NCBI GenBank assembly: GCA_002709075.1
Contig: PAPV01000015.1
Location: 1-64,000 of the forward strand
From: Rhodospirillaceae bacterium
GTDB lineage: Bacteria > Pseudomonadota > Alphaproteobacteria > MPNO01 > UBA2964
DNA: 64,000 nucleotides
Reading direction: 5' to 3'
Shown here piece after piece: positions 56,065 to 64,000 of the stretch; position 1 is the stretch's first letter, and every line of letters begins with the position of its first letter. Below the pieces are notes generated by a model, which was not told where the DNA came from, did not search any database, and worked only from the letters and a program-made list of their open reading frames with translations. The position numbers and the translations under genes are program-made.

Positions 56065-56844
56065 GTGAAGAAAGTTCCGAAAATATTTGATAGTCAAGCT
56101 ATTGCTGCACATCGGAAACGGGCAGAAAAAAATTTCTCATCTTATAATTTTTTATATACTGAAATAAATAAAAGACTAAAAGACCGCAAGACAGATATTA
56201 AGCGAAGTTTTACCAAAGTTATTGAGCTCTCCGCTTGGGGTAATAATCAACTTGACAAATTAGCCCAATTACAACCGGCGACCATAGATTTAGTTGAGAG
56301 TAATTTTCTTCTGCATTGGATTAACGATCTACCAGGACTTTTATTGCAAATACGAGCTGTGTTGGAACCGGATGGCCTCTTTCTTGCTGCTTTTCCGGGC
56401 GGAGATACACTTCACGAATTACGTGAGGCGCTTAATACTGCAGAGACTATTACAACTGGGGGCGTATCGCCTAGAGTTTCCCCTTTTGTTGGACTATCGG
56501 ATGCAGCTGCACTTTTGCAAAAAAGCGGTTTTGCCCTTCCAGTTGCAGATTTGGATCGTATCACCGTTACCTACAAAAATATTTTCACCCTGATGCGAGA
56601 TTTACGAGGAATGGGCGAGACAAGTGCACTTCTTGAACGAATTAAACATTTTACCAAAGCAGAAATCTTTTATGAAGCGGAAAAATTTTATAAAAAAAAA
56701 TTTTCTGACTCAAATGGTAACCTTTTGGTCACTTTCGATATTGTGTTTATGACCGGATGGGCACCTCATCATTCTCAACCCTTGCCTCGAAAACCCGGAA
56801 GCGCAAAAGTGAGTTTGGAGAGAGCCATAGGCAAGAAACTCTAA
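56065..56844 (+). CDS. NDUFAF5/BioC-like methyltransferase-fold protein with shortened SAM-binding core
   Basis: A 259-residue protein matching the alphaproteobacterial NDUFAF5-like family in its start (IFDSQAIAAHRKRAEKNF) and from about residue 73 on (IDLVESNFLLHWINDLPG, LEPDGLFLAAFPGGDTLHELREAL, GGVSPRVSPFVGLSDAAALL, LMRDLRGMGE). Between them the Rossmann core is reduced to VIELSAWGNNQLDKLAQ; about 45 residues normally holding motifs I-III are missing. The usual GxGxG is absent. In mitochondria NDUFAF5 modifies an Arg of complex I. The protein may be inactive, or the deletion may be an assembly artefact. TTG or GTG start near 56065. Confidence 0.8.
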   Translation: MKKVPKIFDSQAIAAHRKRAEKNFSSYNFLYTEINKRLKDRKTDIKRSFTKVIELSAWGNNQLDKLAQLQPATIDLVESNFLLHWINDLPGLLLQIRAVLEPDGLFLAAFPGGDTLHELREALNTAETITTGGVSPRVSPFVGLSDAAALLQKSGFALPVADLDRITVTYKNIFTLMRDLRGMGETSALLERIKHFTKAEIFYEAEKFYKKKFSDSNGNLLVTFDIVFMTGWAPHHSQPLPRKPGSAKVSLERAIGKKL

Positions 56845-56872
56845 ACCCAACCCATCGGAACAAAAACTTATT

Positions 56873-58093
56873 TCATTTATCTCCATAACGCGTACTTTCT
56901 GGAACCGACCAGGCCAAAAATGCAGCAACAAATGCAAAAGCCAAACCAGTTATCCACACCCAGTCGTAAGATGCCATATAATCATATACAACCCCCCCTA
57001 AAAAAGATCCAAGCGCACCACCAATCGAGTGCCCTGCAAACAGCAACCCCATTGTTAACCCCATTGAATGTAAACCCAAATGATCGGCAACAAGACCCGC
57101 GTTTAAAGGAACGGTCGCGAAATCTAAGGTGCCAAAAAATATTGCGAATAAAAGCAAAATCCAATATTCGGTTGAAACAAAAAATAACATCAAAAACGTC
57201 AATGCACGCAAAAAATAAACAGTACCAAGCAGAAAGGGACGGTGCACACGATCAGAAAGTGCACCAGCGACAATCAAACCGACCGCATCAAATAGAGCCA
57301 TAATTCCATAAGCCATAGCACTATCATTCAAAGAAAATCCACAAACTACATTTAAAAAAGGTACAAAATGCACTTTGACAATTCCAGCTGTGGTAAATCC
57401 ACATATGATGTAAGCGGAGCCTAATAGCCAAAAAATTTTGCTTCTAAATACATTTAGGAGTTTATCACTCACACGCTTCGCTTTATTTTTTTTGTCTCCG
57501 CTCGTTTCCGACACCTGGAGAGTATTATCCATACAAAATATTGAAAGTAGCCCAGTAATGATTAGTCCACAGCCAAACATCATTAAAGCTGCCCGCCATC
57601 CGTGAATCATTATTGACCAAGCAATAATAGGTAAAAAAAACGCCTGTCCTCCGCCTACACCAGCCATTCCCAGTGAACTAGCAAAGCCTCGATTCTTTTC
57701 GAATTTTCTGGCAATTGTTGCTGCGGCTATTGGAATACTAACCACCCCATATCCCACCGCAGCGGTGATACAGAAAATTATTAAAAACTCCCCTTTTGTT
57801 GTCATGAAACTAGTTGAGGAGATAGCTAAGCCACTTAAAATAAGCCCATTAGAGACAATGTAACGTGGGCCAAATCGATCAAGCAAATACCCAACCATGG
57901 GTGCGCTTATGGCCATAACAAGCATAATTACAGATCCACCAGATGCCAGGAAAGTAACGCTCCAACCAAAATCAGTACTCCACGAATTTATTAAAACCGG
58001 GAGAGATGCCCGCCCAGTAAATGCTAAACCGAGGGCAATGAACATTACCGCAACCAAAAGCCAGGCTCGAAAATTATAACGCAACTCAAGCAT
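56873..58093 (-). CDS. MFS transporter (oxalate/formate- or monocarboxylate-type)
   Basis: A 406-residue protein with 12 predicted membrane helices. WSVTFLASGGSVIMLVMAISAP then GYLLDRFGPRYIVSNG contains the MFS loop 2-3 motif, repeated in the second half as GALSDRVHRPFLLG. The best general match is the OFA/MCT-like branch. Substrate unknown. The ATG at 58093 starts a normal MFS N terminus; an extension of 10 residues to 58123 is possible. Confidence 0.87.
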   Translation of the reverse strand: MLELRYNFRAWLLVAVMFIALGLAFTGRASLPVLINSWSTDFGWSVTFLASGGSVIMLVMAISAPMVGYLLDRFGPRYIVSNGLILSGLAISSTSFMTTKGEFLIIFCITAAVGYGVVSIPIAAATIARKFEKNRGFASSLGMAGVGGGQAFFLPIIAWSIMIHGWRAALMMFGCGLIITGLLSIFCMDNTLQVSETSGDKKNKAKRVSDKLLNVFRSKIFWLLGSAYIICGFTTAGIVKVHFVPFLNVVCGFSLNDSAMAYGIMALFDAVGLIVAGALSDRVHRPFLLGTVYFLRALTFLMLFFVSTEYWILLLFAIFFGTLDFATVPLNAGLVADHLGLHSMGLTMGLLFAGHSIGGALGSFLGGVVYDYMASYDWVWITGLAFAFVAAFLAWSVPESTRYGDK

Positions 58094-58215
58094 GAATGGA
58101 CTTTCGCACGACGTAGCCCACACCGCAACGCATCTGAATATTCTAAAACTACATTTTATTTTGTTTGGTTATTTTCACGACTCAAACTATTTGCTCACAG
58201 CTAATTTAATCGATT

Positions 58216-58620
58216 TTATAGAAGGTCACGCAACATCGGGACGAGTGGTGCGTCTGCGGGCAACATAGGGTATTTAGCAAGATCAAGAGGAAAAACCCAT
58301 TCTAAACTTTGACCTTCCCGCGCTTTTATTTGACCTGACCATACCCGACAGACATACAGAGGCATCAGTAAATGAAAATCATCATAGCAGTATGAAGCAA
58401 AAGTAAAGGGAGCAAGACAACTCGCGCTCACATCAATGTTAATTTCCTCCTTTAATTCCCGAATAAGAGCGCCCTCTGGACTTTCCTCGGGCTCGACTTT
58501 TCCTCCAGGAAACTCCCATAGTCCTCCCATATTCTTGTCTTCCGGTCTCCTTGAAATTAGAATGCGTCCATCAATATCAATGAGGGCAACCGCAACAACC
58601 AAAACAATTGGAAAATTCAT
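58216..58620 (-). CDS. mutT: 8-oxo-dGTP diphosphatase MutT
   Basis: A 134-residue Nudix hydrolase with the Nudix box GGKVEPEESPEGALIRELKEEINI and the preceding GGLWEFPGG; ISRRPEDKNM is typical of MutT, which removes oxidised guanine nucleotides. The ATG at 58620 lies one base after the argJ stop, so the genes are coupled; a longer frame to 58701 would overlap argJ. argJ-mutT is a common alphaproteobacterial pair. Confidence 0.9.
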   Translation of the reverse strand: MNFPIVLVVAVALIDIDGRILISRRPEDKNMGGLWEFPGGKVEPEESPEGALIRELKEEINIDVSASCLAPFTFASYCYDDFHLLMPLYVCRVWSGQIKAREGQSLEWVFPLDLAKYPMLPADAPLVPMLRDLL

Positions 58621-58621
58621 A

Positions 58622-59851
58622 TTATGAACGATAGTCTGAATTGATCCGGATGTAATCATGTGTAAGATCACAGGTCCAAACGGTTTTTTTACTATAACCA
58701 ATACCTACATCAACACTAATATTCACCTCAGTTCCTTTTAAATGATTATTGACCGATTTTTCGTCATATTCGCTGACAGCAAATCCATTTTCAGCAACCT
58801 TAATTCCACCAATCATGATCGTCATCTTATCCCGGTTGGCTCTTTCCCCTGCTTTGCCCACTGCCATTACAATACGACCCCAGTTTGCATCAGCTCCAGC
58901 GATAGCAGTTTTTACCAGTGGTGAGTTGGCAATAGATAATGCAATAGCTTTTGCAGCAGTTTTAGTATCCGCACCAGTTACAGTCACAGAAATGAATTTC
59001 GAAGCCCCTTCCCCATCTTTTACAACCTGATGAGCGAGATCAAGCGTTAGCGCATCTAAAGCCTTCCTAAAATCTCTCAGTTTTGGGTCAGTTGCAGATT
59101 TGCATGAGAAGTTTTTAATCATCCCTGTCGCAAAAAGTAAAACTGTGTCACTTGTTGATGTATCACCATCAACAGTTATAGCATTGAATGATTTGTCCAC
59201 GGCAGATTTTAGGCATGTCTGCAGAACTCTGCTCTCAATTTTTGCATCAGTAAATATAAAAGAGAGCATTGTCGCCATATCCGGAGCTATCATTCCTGAT
59301 CCCTTCGAAATGCCGCATAGTGTTACTTGCTTAAAACCAATCTTTGCCTTTGCAACAGACACTTTTGGGAATGTGTCAGTAGTCATAATTGCTCTTGCAG
59401 AATTAGCCCATCCAGTTGGCTTTAATTTCCTAGCAAGACTCGGCAGAAATGATGTAAGACGTTCTACCGGCAATGGTTCACCTATAACCCCAGTTGAGGA
59501 CACAAAAACTTCATCAAGATTACATCCTATCAACTCAGCTACCACACATGCTGTTTTTCTTACTGCCAGGTCACCGCGTCGTCCAGTAAAGGCATTAGCA
59601 TTTCCGGAATTTACAACCAGAGCCCTAGCTGAACCACTTTTAAGAGATTTTTTACACCAATTTACTGGCGCAGCTGCGGTTCGTGACTTTGTAAATGTCC
59701 CAGCAACGGTAGTACCCATATCAAATACCGCGAGCATAACATCACGCCGGTTAATGTAACGCAAACCACAAATACCGCTTGCTATATTGACCCCGCCAAC
59801 TGACGGTGCCTTGGGTAATTTTTTTGGAGCCAATGGCGATTTTGTTGTCAT
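58622..59851 (-). CDS. argJ: Bifunctional ornithine acetyltransferase / N-acetylglutamate synthase
   Basis: A 409-residue Ntn-fold enzyme of arginine synthesis. Autocleavage is expected before the Thr of PDMATMLSFIF; ITVDGDTSTSDTVLL and GADANWGRIVMAVG are family motifs. The ATG at 59851 (AGG seven bases upstream) gives the standard N terminus; the frame is open for 68 more codons towards secA, but that part does not resemble ArgJ. The 190 bases up to secA should hold divergent promoters. Confidence 0.94.
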   Translation of the reverse strand: MTTKSPLAPKKLPKAPSVGGVNIASGICGLRYINRRDVMLAVFDMGTTVAGTFTKSRTAAAPVNWCKKSLKSGSARALVVNSGNANAFTGRRGDLAVRKTACVVAELIGCNLDEVFVSSTGVIGEPLPVERLTSFLPSLARKLKPTGWANSARAIMTTDTFPKVSVAKAKIGFKQVTLCGISKGSGMIAPDMATMLSFIFTDAKIESRVLQTCLKSAVDKSFNAITVDGDTSTSDTVLLFATGMIKNFSCKSATDPKLRDFRKALDALTLDLAHQVVKDGEGASKFISVTVTGADTKTAAKAIALSIANSPLVKTAIAGADANWGRIVMAVGKAGERANRDKMTIMIGGIKVAENGFAVSEYDEKSVNNHLKGTEVNISVDVGIGYSKKTVWTCDLTHDYIRINSDYRS

Positions 59852-60041
59852 ATCTTTACCTGTAAAATAGACCGAAACAGAAATTATACGCCTAACGCTA
59901 GATATTTTAGAACAATAAACCGACTTCATCACTATACAGAGTGTATTGACAGACTGACATGGTATGCCTATGTGTCGATGCTCATTTATATGGTAAATAG
60001 TCCTTCGGCAAGGACCCGCCCACATAGGAAGAGTATGGGTC

Positions 60042-62849
60042 ATGTTAATTAACAAGTTTGTTCAGCGCATATTTGGATCTGCTAACGCCAGATATTTAAG
60101 AAATCTTCACAGTAGTATTGAGGCAATCAACCTGCTGGAACCGGAACTTCAATCACTTAATGACAATGCATTACGCGACCGAACAGATATGCTTCGCGGA
60201 CGGCTTCATGCCGGCGAAACTTTGGATCAAATTTTACCAGATGCCTTCGCTACAGTTCGCGAAGCGGCACAACGAACGCTTGGACAACGCCATTATGATG
60301 TTCAACTGATGGGTGGAATTGTGCTTCATAGAGGCGCCATCGCAGAAATGAAAACGGGAGAAGGTAAAACTTTGGTTGCAACGTTGGCATGCTATCTTAA
60401 TGCACTCGAAGGTAAAGGAGTCCATGTGGTCACCGTAAATGATTACTTAGCGAACCGGGACTCAAAGTGGATGGGGCAGATCTATGAATTTCTTGGCTTG
60501 ACTGTTGATTGTATCAAAAATGATTTGACCGATGAAGAGCGCACCAAAGCCTATGCAGCAGATATCACTTACGGAACTAATAACGAATTTGGCTTCGATT
60601 ATTTGCGTGACAATATGAAATTCTCTTTGGATGAGATGGTGCAACGGGATTTTAATTATGCGATTGTAGACGAAGTCGACTCCATTTTAATTGATGAAGC
60701 ACGTACCCCGTTAATAATTTCTGGACCGACCGAGGACTCATCAGAACTTTATCGTAAAATAGATGTCTTAATACCCGATTTAAATGCGGATGATTACGAA
60801 AAAGATGAGAAACAACGAACTGTTGCACTCACAGAAGTCGGTACAGAAAAAATTGAAAGTTTATTATCCCAAGCTGACTTGATTGAGGGTAACAGCTTGT
60901 ATGATATCCAAAATATTTCACTAGTCCATCATGTTAATTCTGCACTCCGCGCACACACATTGTTTGTTAAAGACAAAGACTACATCGTTAAAGATGACCA
61001 AGTTGTAATAATTGATGAATTTACCGGTCGAATGATGGAAGGAAGACGATTTTCTGAAGGACTTCATCAAGCTCTTGAGGCCAAAGAAAAAGTGTCTGTT
61101 CAGAATGAAAATCAAACCTTAGCCTCGATCACATTTCAAAATTATTTTAGGCTATATCCTAAACTTGCCGGCATGACTGGAACCGCGATGACCGAAGCGG
61201 GGGAGTTTGGAGATATTTACAAATTGGAAGTTGTTGAAATAGATACAAACCAACCCATCATTCGTTCGGATGAAGATGACGAAGTATATCGAACAGCAGA
61301 TGAAAAATACGAAGCAATTGTACAATTGATCGAGGATAGTAGAGAAAAAAATCAACCTACCCTTGTTGGAACCGTTTCGATTGAAAAATCAGAAGAACTT
61401 TCAGCTTACTTAAAGAGAAAACAAATACCCCATAACGTGTTAAACGCTCGTTACCACAAACAGGAGGCATTTATCATCGCTCAAGCCGGAATGCCAGGTC
61501 AGGTTACAATAGCTACTAATATGGCGGGTCGAGGAACGGACATTCAATTAGGTGGAAATGTCGAAATGCAGTTAGCTGAGGCAATGGAGAAAATCAAAGA
61601 AGAAAAATGGTCCTCAGAGAAACACTCAGAAATAAAAAAACAAATCGAGTCTGAAACTACGATCAATCGCGATAATGTTTTAAAAGCTGGAGGACTATAT
61701 ATAATAGGCACGGAGCGACATGAAGCAAGACGTATTGACAATCAACTGCGGGGACGCTCCGGGCGTCAAGGTGATCCAGGAGCATCTAAGTTCTTTCTCT
61801 CCTTGGAAGATGATTTAATGCGCATTTTTGGGTCTGAACGTCTCGACAGTATGCTGCGTAAATTTGGCTTGGAGAAAGGTGAAGCTATTGTTCACCCATG
61901 GATTAACAAGGCGCTCGAAAAAGCTCAGAGGAAAGTCGAAGAACGAAATTTTGAAATTCGTAAAAATTTATTAAAGTTCGATGATGTCATGAACGACCAA
62001 CGTAAAGTTATTTATGAGCAACGTAAGGAACTTATGAAGAGTGAGGATGTTTCGCAAACTGTAAGTGATATGAGGTACGAAGTAATTGATACAATGGTTG
62101 CTAGATGCATTCCAGAGAAAGCATACGCAGAGCAATGGGATACTGATACACTCCACGAGGAGGTTCTTAGGGTAACAGGATTAGATCTACCAATAAGGGA
62201 CTGGGCGTCTGAGGAAGGGATAGCGGATGAAGAAATTCAAACCCGTCTCATTGATGCAACCGACCGAAATATGGCTGAGAAAGTCGCCAACTATGGTCTA
62301 GAACTAATGAGACTGGCGGAAAAAAGTGTTTTACTCCAAGTATTAGATCAAAGTTGGAAAGAACACCTGCTAGCACTAGATCATTTGCGTCAGGGAATCG
62401 GGCTTAGAGCATATGCGCAAAAAGATCCATTAAATGAGTATAAACATGAGGCCTTTAATCTTTTCGAACAAATGACAGAGTCCCTTCGCGAGACAGTAAC
62501 CTCTGTTCTCAGTCGAATGGAAATTTCGGATACTGACCTAGTTGATATTCTTCCCAATAATAATGGAGTTACCTTTGAAGGGCGTGAAGATCCGAGACTG
62601 GCAATCGACTCCGCCGTTCTCGACGATATGCACCCAGCTGCTCAGCTGCAGGCACTAGATAATTCACCAAAGGGATTTGGCATAAATGCTGATCCAACAC
62701 AAATGCCCCCCGGTTGGCAACTAAATGAACCTCTTGGACGGTGGATTGACCCGCAGAATCCTGATACCTGGGGTAAAGTGCCGCGAAATGCACCTTGTCC
62801 TTGTGGGTCTGGAGATAAGTTTAAAAGATGCTGTGGTCGGGTTAAATAA
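60042..62849 (+). CDS. secA: Preprotein translocase ATPase SecA
   Basis: A 935-residue motor of the Sec translocon. Start [19 protein letters not shown], Walker [14 protein letters not shown] (about 102-114), [31 protein letters not shown] and [13 protein letters not shown] are all standard; the C terminus [16 protein letters not shown] is the SecB/zinc-binding tail. AGGAAGAG precedes the ATG. Convergent with accA. Confidence 0.97.
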   Translation: MLINKFVQRIFGSANARYLRNLHSSIEAINLLEPELQSLNDNALRDRTDMLRGRLHAGETLDQILPDAFATVREAAQRTLGQRHYDVQLMGGIVLHRGAIAEMKTGEGKTLVATLACYLNALEGKGVHVVTVNDYLANRDSKWMGQIYEFLGLTVDCIKNDLTDEERTKAYAADITYGTNNEFGFDYLRDNMKFSLDEMVQRDFNYAIVDEVDSILIDEARTPLIISGPTEDSSELYRKIDVLIPDLNADDYEKDEKQRTVALTEVGTEKIESLLSQADLIEGNSLYDIQNISLVHHVNSALRAHTLFVKDKDYIVKDDQVVIIDEFTGRMMEGRRFSEGLHQALEAKEKVSVQNENQTLASITFQNYFRLYPKLAGMTGTAMTEAGEFGDIYKLEVVEIDTNQPIIRSDEDDEVYRTADEKYEAIVQLIEDSREKNQPTLVGTVSIEKSEELSAYLKRKQIPHNVLNARYHKQEAFIIAQAGMPGQVTIATNMAGRGTDIQLGGNVEMQLAEAMEKIKEEKWSSEKHSEIKKQIESETTINRDNVLKAGGLYIIGTERHEARRIDNQLRGRSGRQGDPGASKFFLSLEDDLMRIFGSERLDSMLRKFGLEKGEAIVHPWINKALEKAQRKVEERNFEIRKNLLKFDDVMNDQRKVIYEQRKELMKSEDVSQTVSDMRYEVIDTMVARCIPEKAYAEQWDTDTLHEEVLRVTGLDLPIRDWASEEGIADEEIQTRLIDATDRNMAEKVANYGLELMRLAEKSVLLQVLDQSWKEHLLALDHLRQGIGLRAYAQKDPLNEYKHEAFNLFEQMTESLRETVTSVLSRMEISDTDLVDILPNNNGVTFEGREDPRLAIDSAVLDDMHPAAQLQALDNSPKGFGINADPTQMPPGWQLNEPLGRWIDPQNPDTWGKVPRNAPCPCGSGDKFKRCCGRVK

Positions 62850-63007
62850 GAAAAATGAAATTCTCTATATTTATAATATCATTACCCGTTTGGTAACTTG
62901 TAAAGGACTGTGGATAAATCCGAAAAAATTTCAATCTGCCCAAAGCATTGTAAATGATAAATACGCATAAAATACGCCCAAAATTAATACGATCAAAATA
63001 ATGCACC

Positions 63008-63967
63008 TTAAGTTGTAAGCGCATCATCTCCGATTGTTAAAAATCTTTCGCGGCGTAGGCGCTTTACCACTGATTCGTCCTGAGCTTGTAATTCATTCAG
63101 AGCTTCAGAAATTGAGTTCCCAACCATATTTATTGCTTCCTTAGGGGCCCGATGCGCTGCACCTAAGGGCTCTGGAATTATTGAGTTTATTACTCCTAGT
63201 TTCAGTAAGTTTTGAGATGTCAATTTTAGTGCTTCTGCCGCTTCCTCGGCATGTTCCGCACTACGCCATAGAATTGAAGCACAACCTTCCGGTGATATTA
63301 CTGAGTAAACTGCATGCTCCATCATCATCACATTATTAGCGGCAGCAAGAGCAATCGCCCCTCCTGATCCACCCTCTCCAATAACAACCGAGACAATTGG
63401 TTGACTCAAAGAAAGACAAGTTTCAATTGATCTCGCAATTGCCTCTGCCTGTCCTCTTTCCTCTGCACCAATCCCTGGATACGCCCCAGGTGTGTCCACC
63501 AAAGTTACCACAGGTAGTTTAAACCGATCAGCCAGTTTCATTAAGCGAATGGCTTTTCTGTAACCCTCCGGCCTTGGCATACCAAAATTATGTTTAACAC
63601 GTGTATCGGTATCATGGCCCTTTTCTTGTCCGATAATTACTATAGATCTACCGCGAAATCTTCCTAGGCCACCAACAATGGCAGCATCATCTGAAAAGGT
63701 ACGGTCCCCAGATAAAGGAGTGAAATCCTCTATCAACGTATCGATAAAGTCTACACAATGTGGTCTCTCAGGGTGCCGAGCTACTTGAACCTTCTGCCAA
63801 GCTGAGAGTTTTCCGTATGTTGTTTTAAGGGCGCGCTCAATCTGAACTTGCAATCTGGAAACCTCATCCGCAATTTTGATATCACCAATATCAGACAGAT
63901 GTTTTAGTTCTTGCAATTTACCCTCAAGCTCGGCAATATTCTTTTCAAAATCAAGAAAACTCAGCAT
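63008..63967 (-). CDS. accA: Acetyl-CoA carboxylase carboxyltransferase subunit alpha
   Basis: A 319-residue subunit of acetyl-CoA carboxylase that, with AccD, transfers carboxyl from biotin to acetyl-CoA. LDFEKNIAELEGKLQELKHL at the start, GHDTDTRVKHNFGMPRPEGYRKA and GEGGSGGAIALAAANNVMMME are typical. Full length; the remaining 33 bases of the window lie upstream of its start. Confidence 0.96.
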   Translation of the reverse strand: MLSFLDFEKNIAELEGKLQELKHLSDIGDIKIADEVSRLQVQIERALKTTYGKLSAWQKVQVARHPERPHCVDFIDTLIEDFTPLSGDRTFSDDAAIVGGLGRFRGRSIVIIGQEKGHDTDTRVKHNFGMPRPEGYRKAIRLMKLADRFKLPVVTLVDTPGAYPGIGAEERGQAEAIARSIETCLSLSQPIVSVVIGEGGSGGAIALAAANNVMMMEHAVYSVISPEGCASILWRSAEHAEEAAEALKLTSQNLLKLGVINSIIPEPLGAAHRAPKEAINMVGNSISEALNELQAQDESVVKRLRRERFLTIGDDALTT

Positions 63968-64000
63968 TTATTTCATTCCCTTCGTTGTGCCAATGGGTGG

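Noticed and set aside
58621-58701. N-terminal extension of mutT into argJ
   Set aside because: The ATG one base after the argJ stop gives a normal MutT start.
59852-60055. 68-codon N-terminal extension of argJ
   Set aside because: It does not resemble ArgJ, would overlap the start of secA, and the internal ATG at 59851 has a ribosome-binding site.

Overview
The window comes from an AT-rich alphaproteobacterium, most likely a marine Rhodospirillales/SAR116-like lineage. The evidence is an aapJQMP general amino-acid ABC transporter, a DUF4167 protein next to clpB, the order ptsP-lysC-ubiG-DUF1178-grxC, and YwqK/MORN-type secreted proteins of a kind common in marine Alphaproteobacteria. Assignment to a genus is not possible from the sequence alone.

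Layout. (1) 1-13.4 kb is accessory metabolism: the end of an unidentified gene, a molybdenum hydroxylase large subunit, an alpha/beta hydrolase of the FrsA/dihydroxypseudooxynicotine-hydrolase type and a VOC protein; then a lipid A/undecaprenyl-sugar modification cluster (GT2, LABN, ArnT-like, PAP2); then an FAD aromatic monooxygenase divergent from a maleate isomerase-like protein, a YghU-type glutathione transferase, an AbrB-family membrane protein and a small hypothetical. (2) 13.5-17.8 kb is the aapJQMP operon on the minus strand, with a hairpin after aapJ and a terminator-like hairpin after aapP. (3) About 17.9-26.3 kb is a probable integrative element at the 3' end of a tRNA-Val(GAC) gene. 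It carries a tyrosine integrase, a protein with family A / single-subunit polymerase-like palm motifs, a MORN-repeat/trypsin fusion, a lipoprotein, and a three-gene secreted/membrane cassette present twice (one copy apparently decayed). A short palindrome recurs three times. (4) 26.5-38.1 kb is catabolic: N-formylglutamate amidohydrolase, an acyl-CoA dehydrogenase/CoA-transferase/hydratase operon, an M20 amidohydrolase, an alpha/beta hydrolase, and a tightly overlapped operon of gamma-glutamyltransferase, YtcJ-like amidohydrolase and D-threonine-aldolase-like protein. (5) 38.4-64 kb is conserved core: M23 peptidase, clpB, DUF4167, prmC, prfA, a degenerate glutamyl-tRNA-reductase-like gene, hisS, a RodZ-like protein, ptsP, lysC, ubiG, DUF1178, grxC, a four-domain rhodanese, an NDUFAF5-like methyltransferase that has lost part of its SAM-binding core, an MFS transporter, mutT, argJ, secA and accA.

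The most unusual parts are the tRNA-Val element with its polymerase-like protein (architecture reminiscent of pipolins, but with a family A-like rather than family B enzyme), the duplicated secreted cassette, the hemA-like relic still sitting in the ancestral hemA-prfA-prmC order, and the methyltransferase with a deleted cofactor region. No CRISPR array, rRNA gene or complete prophage was seen.
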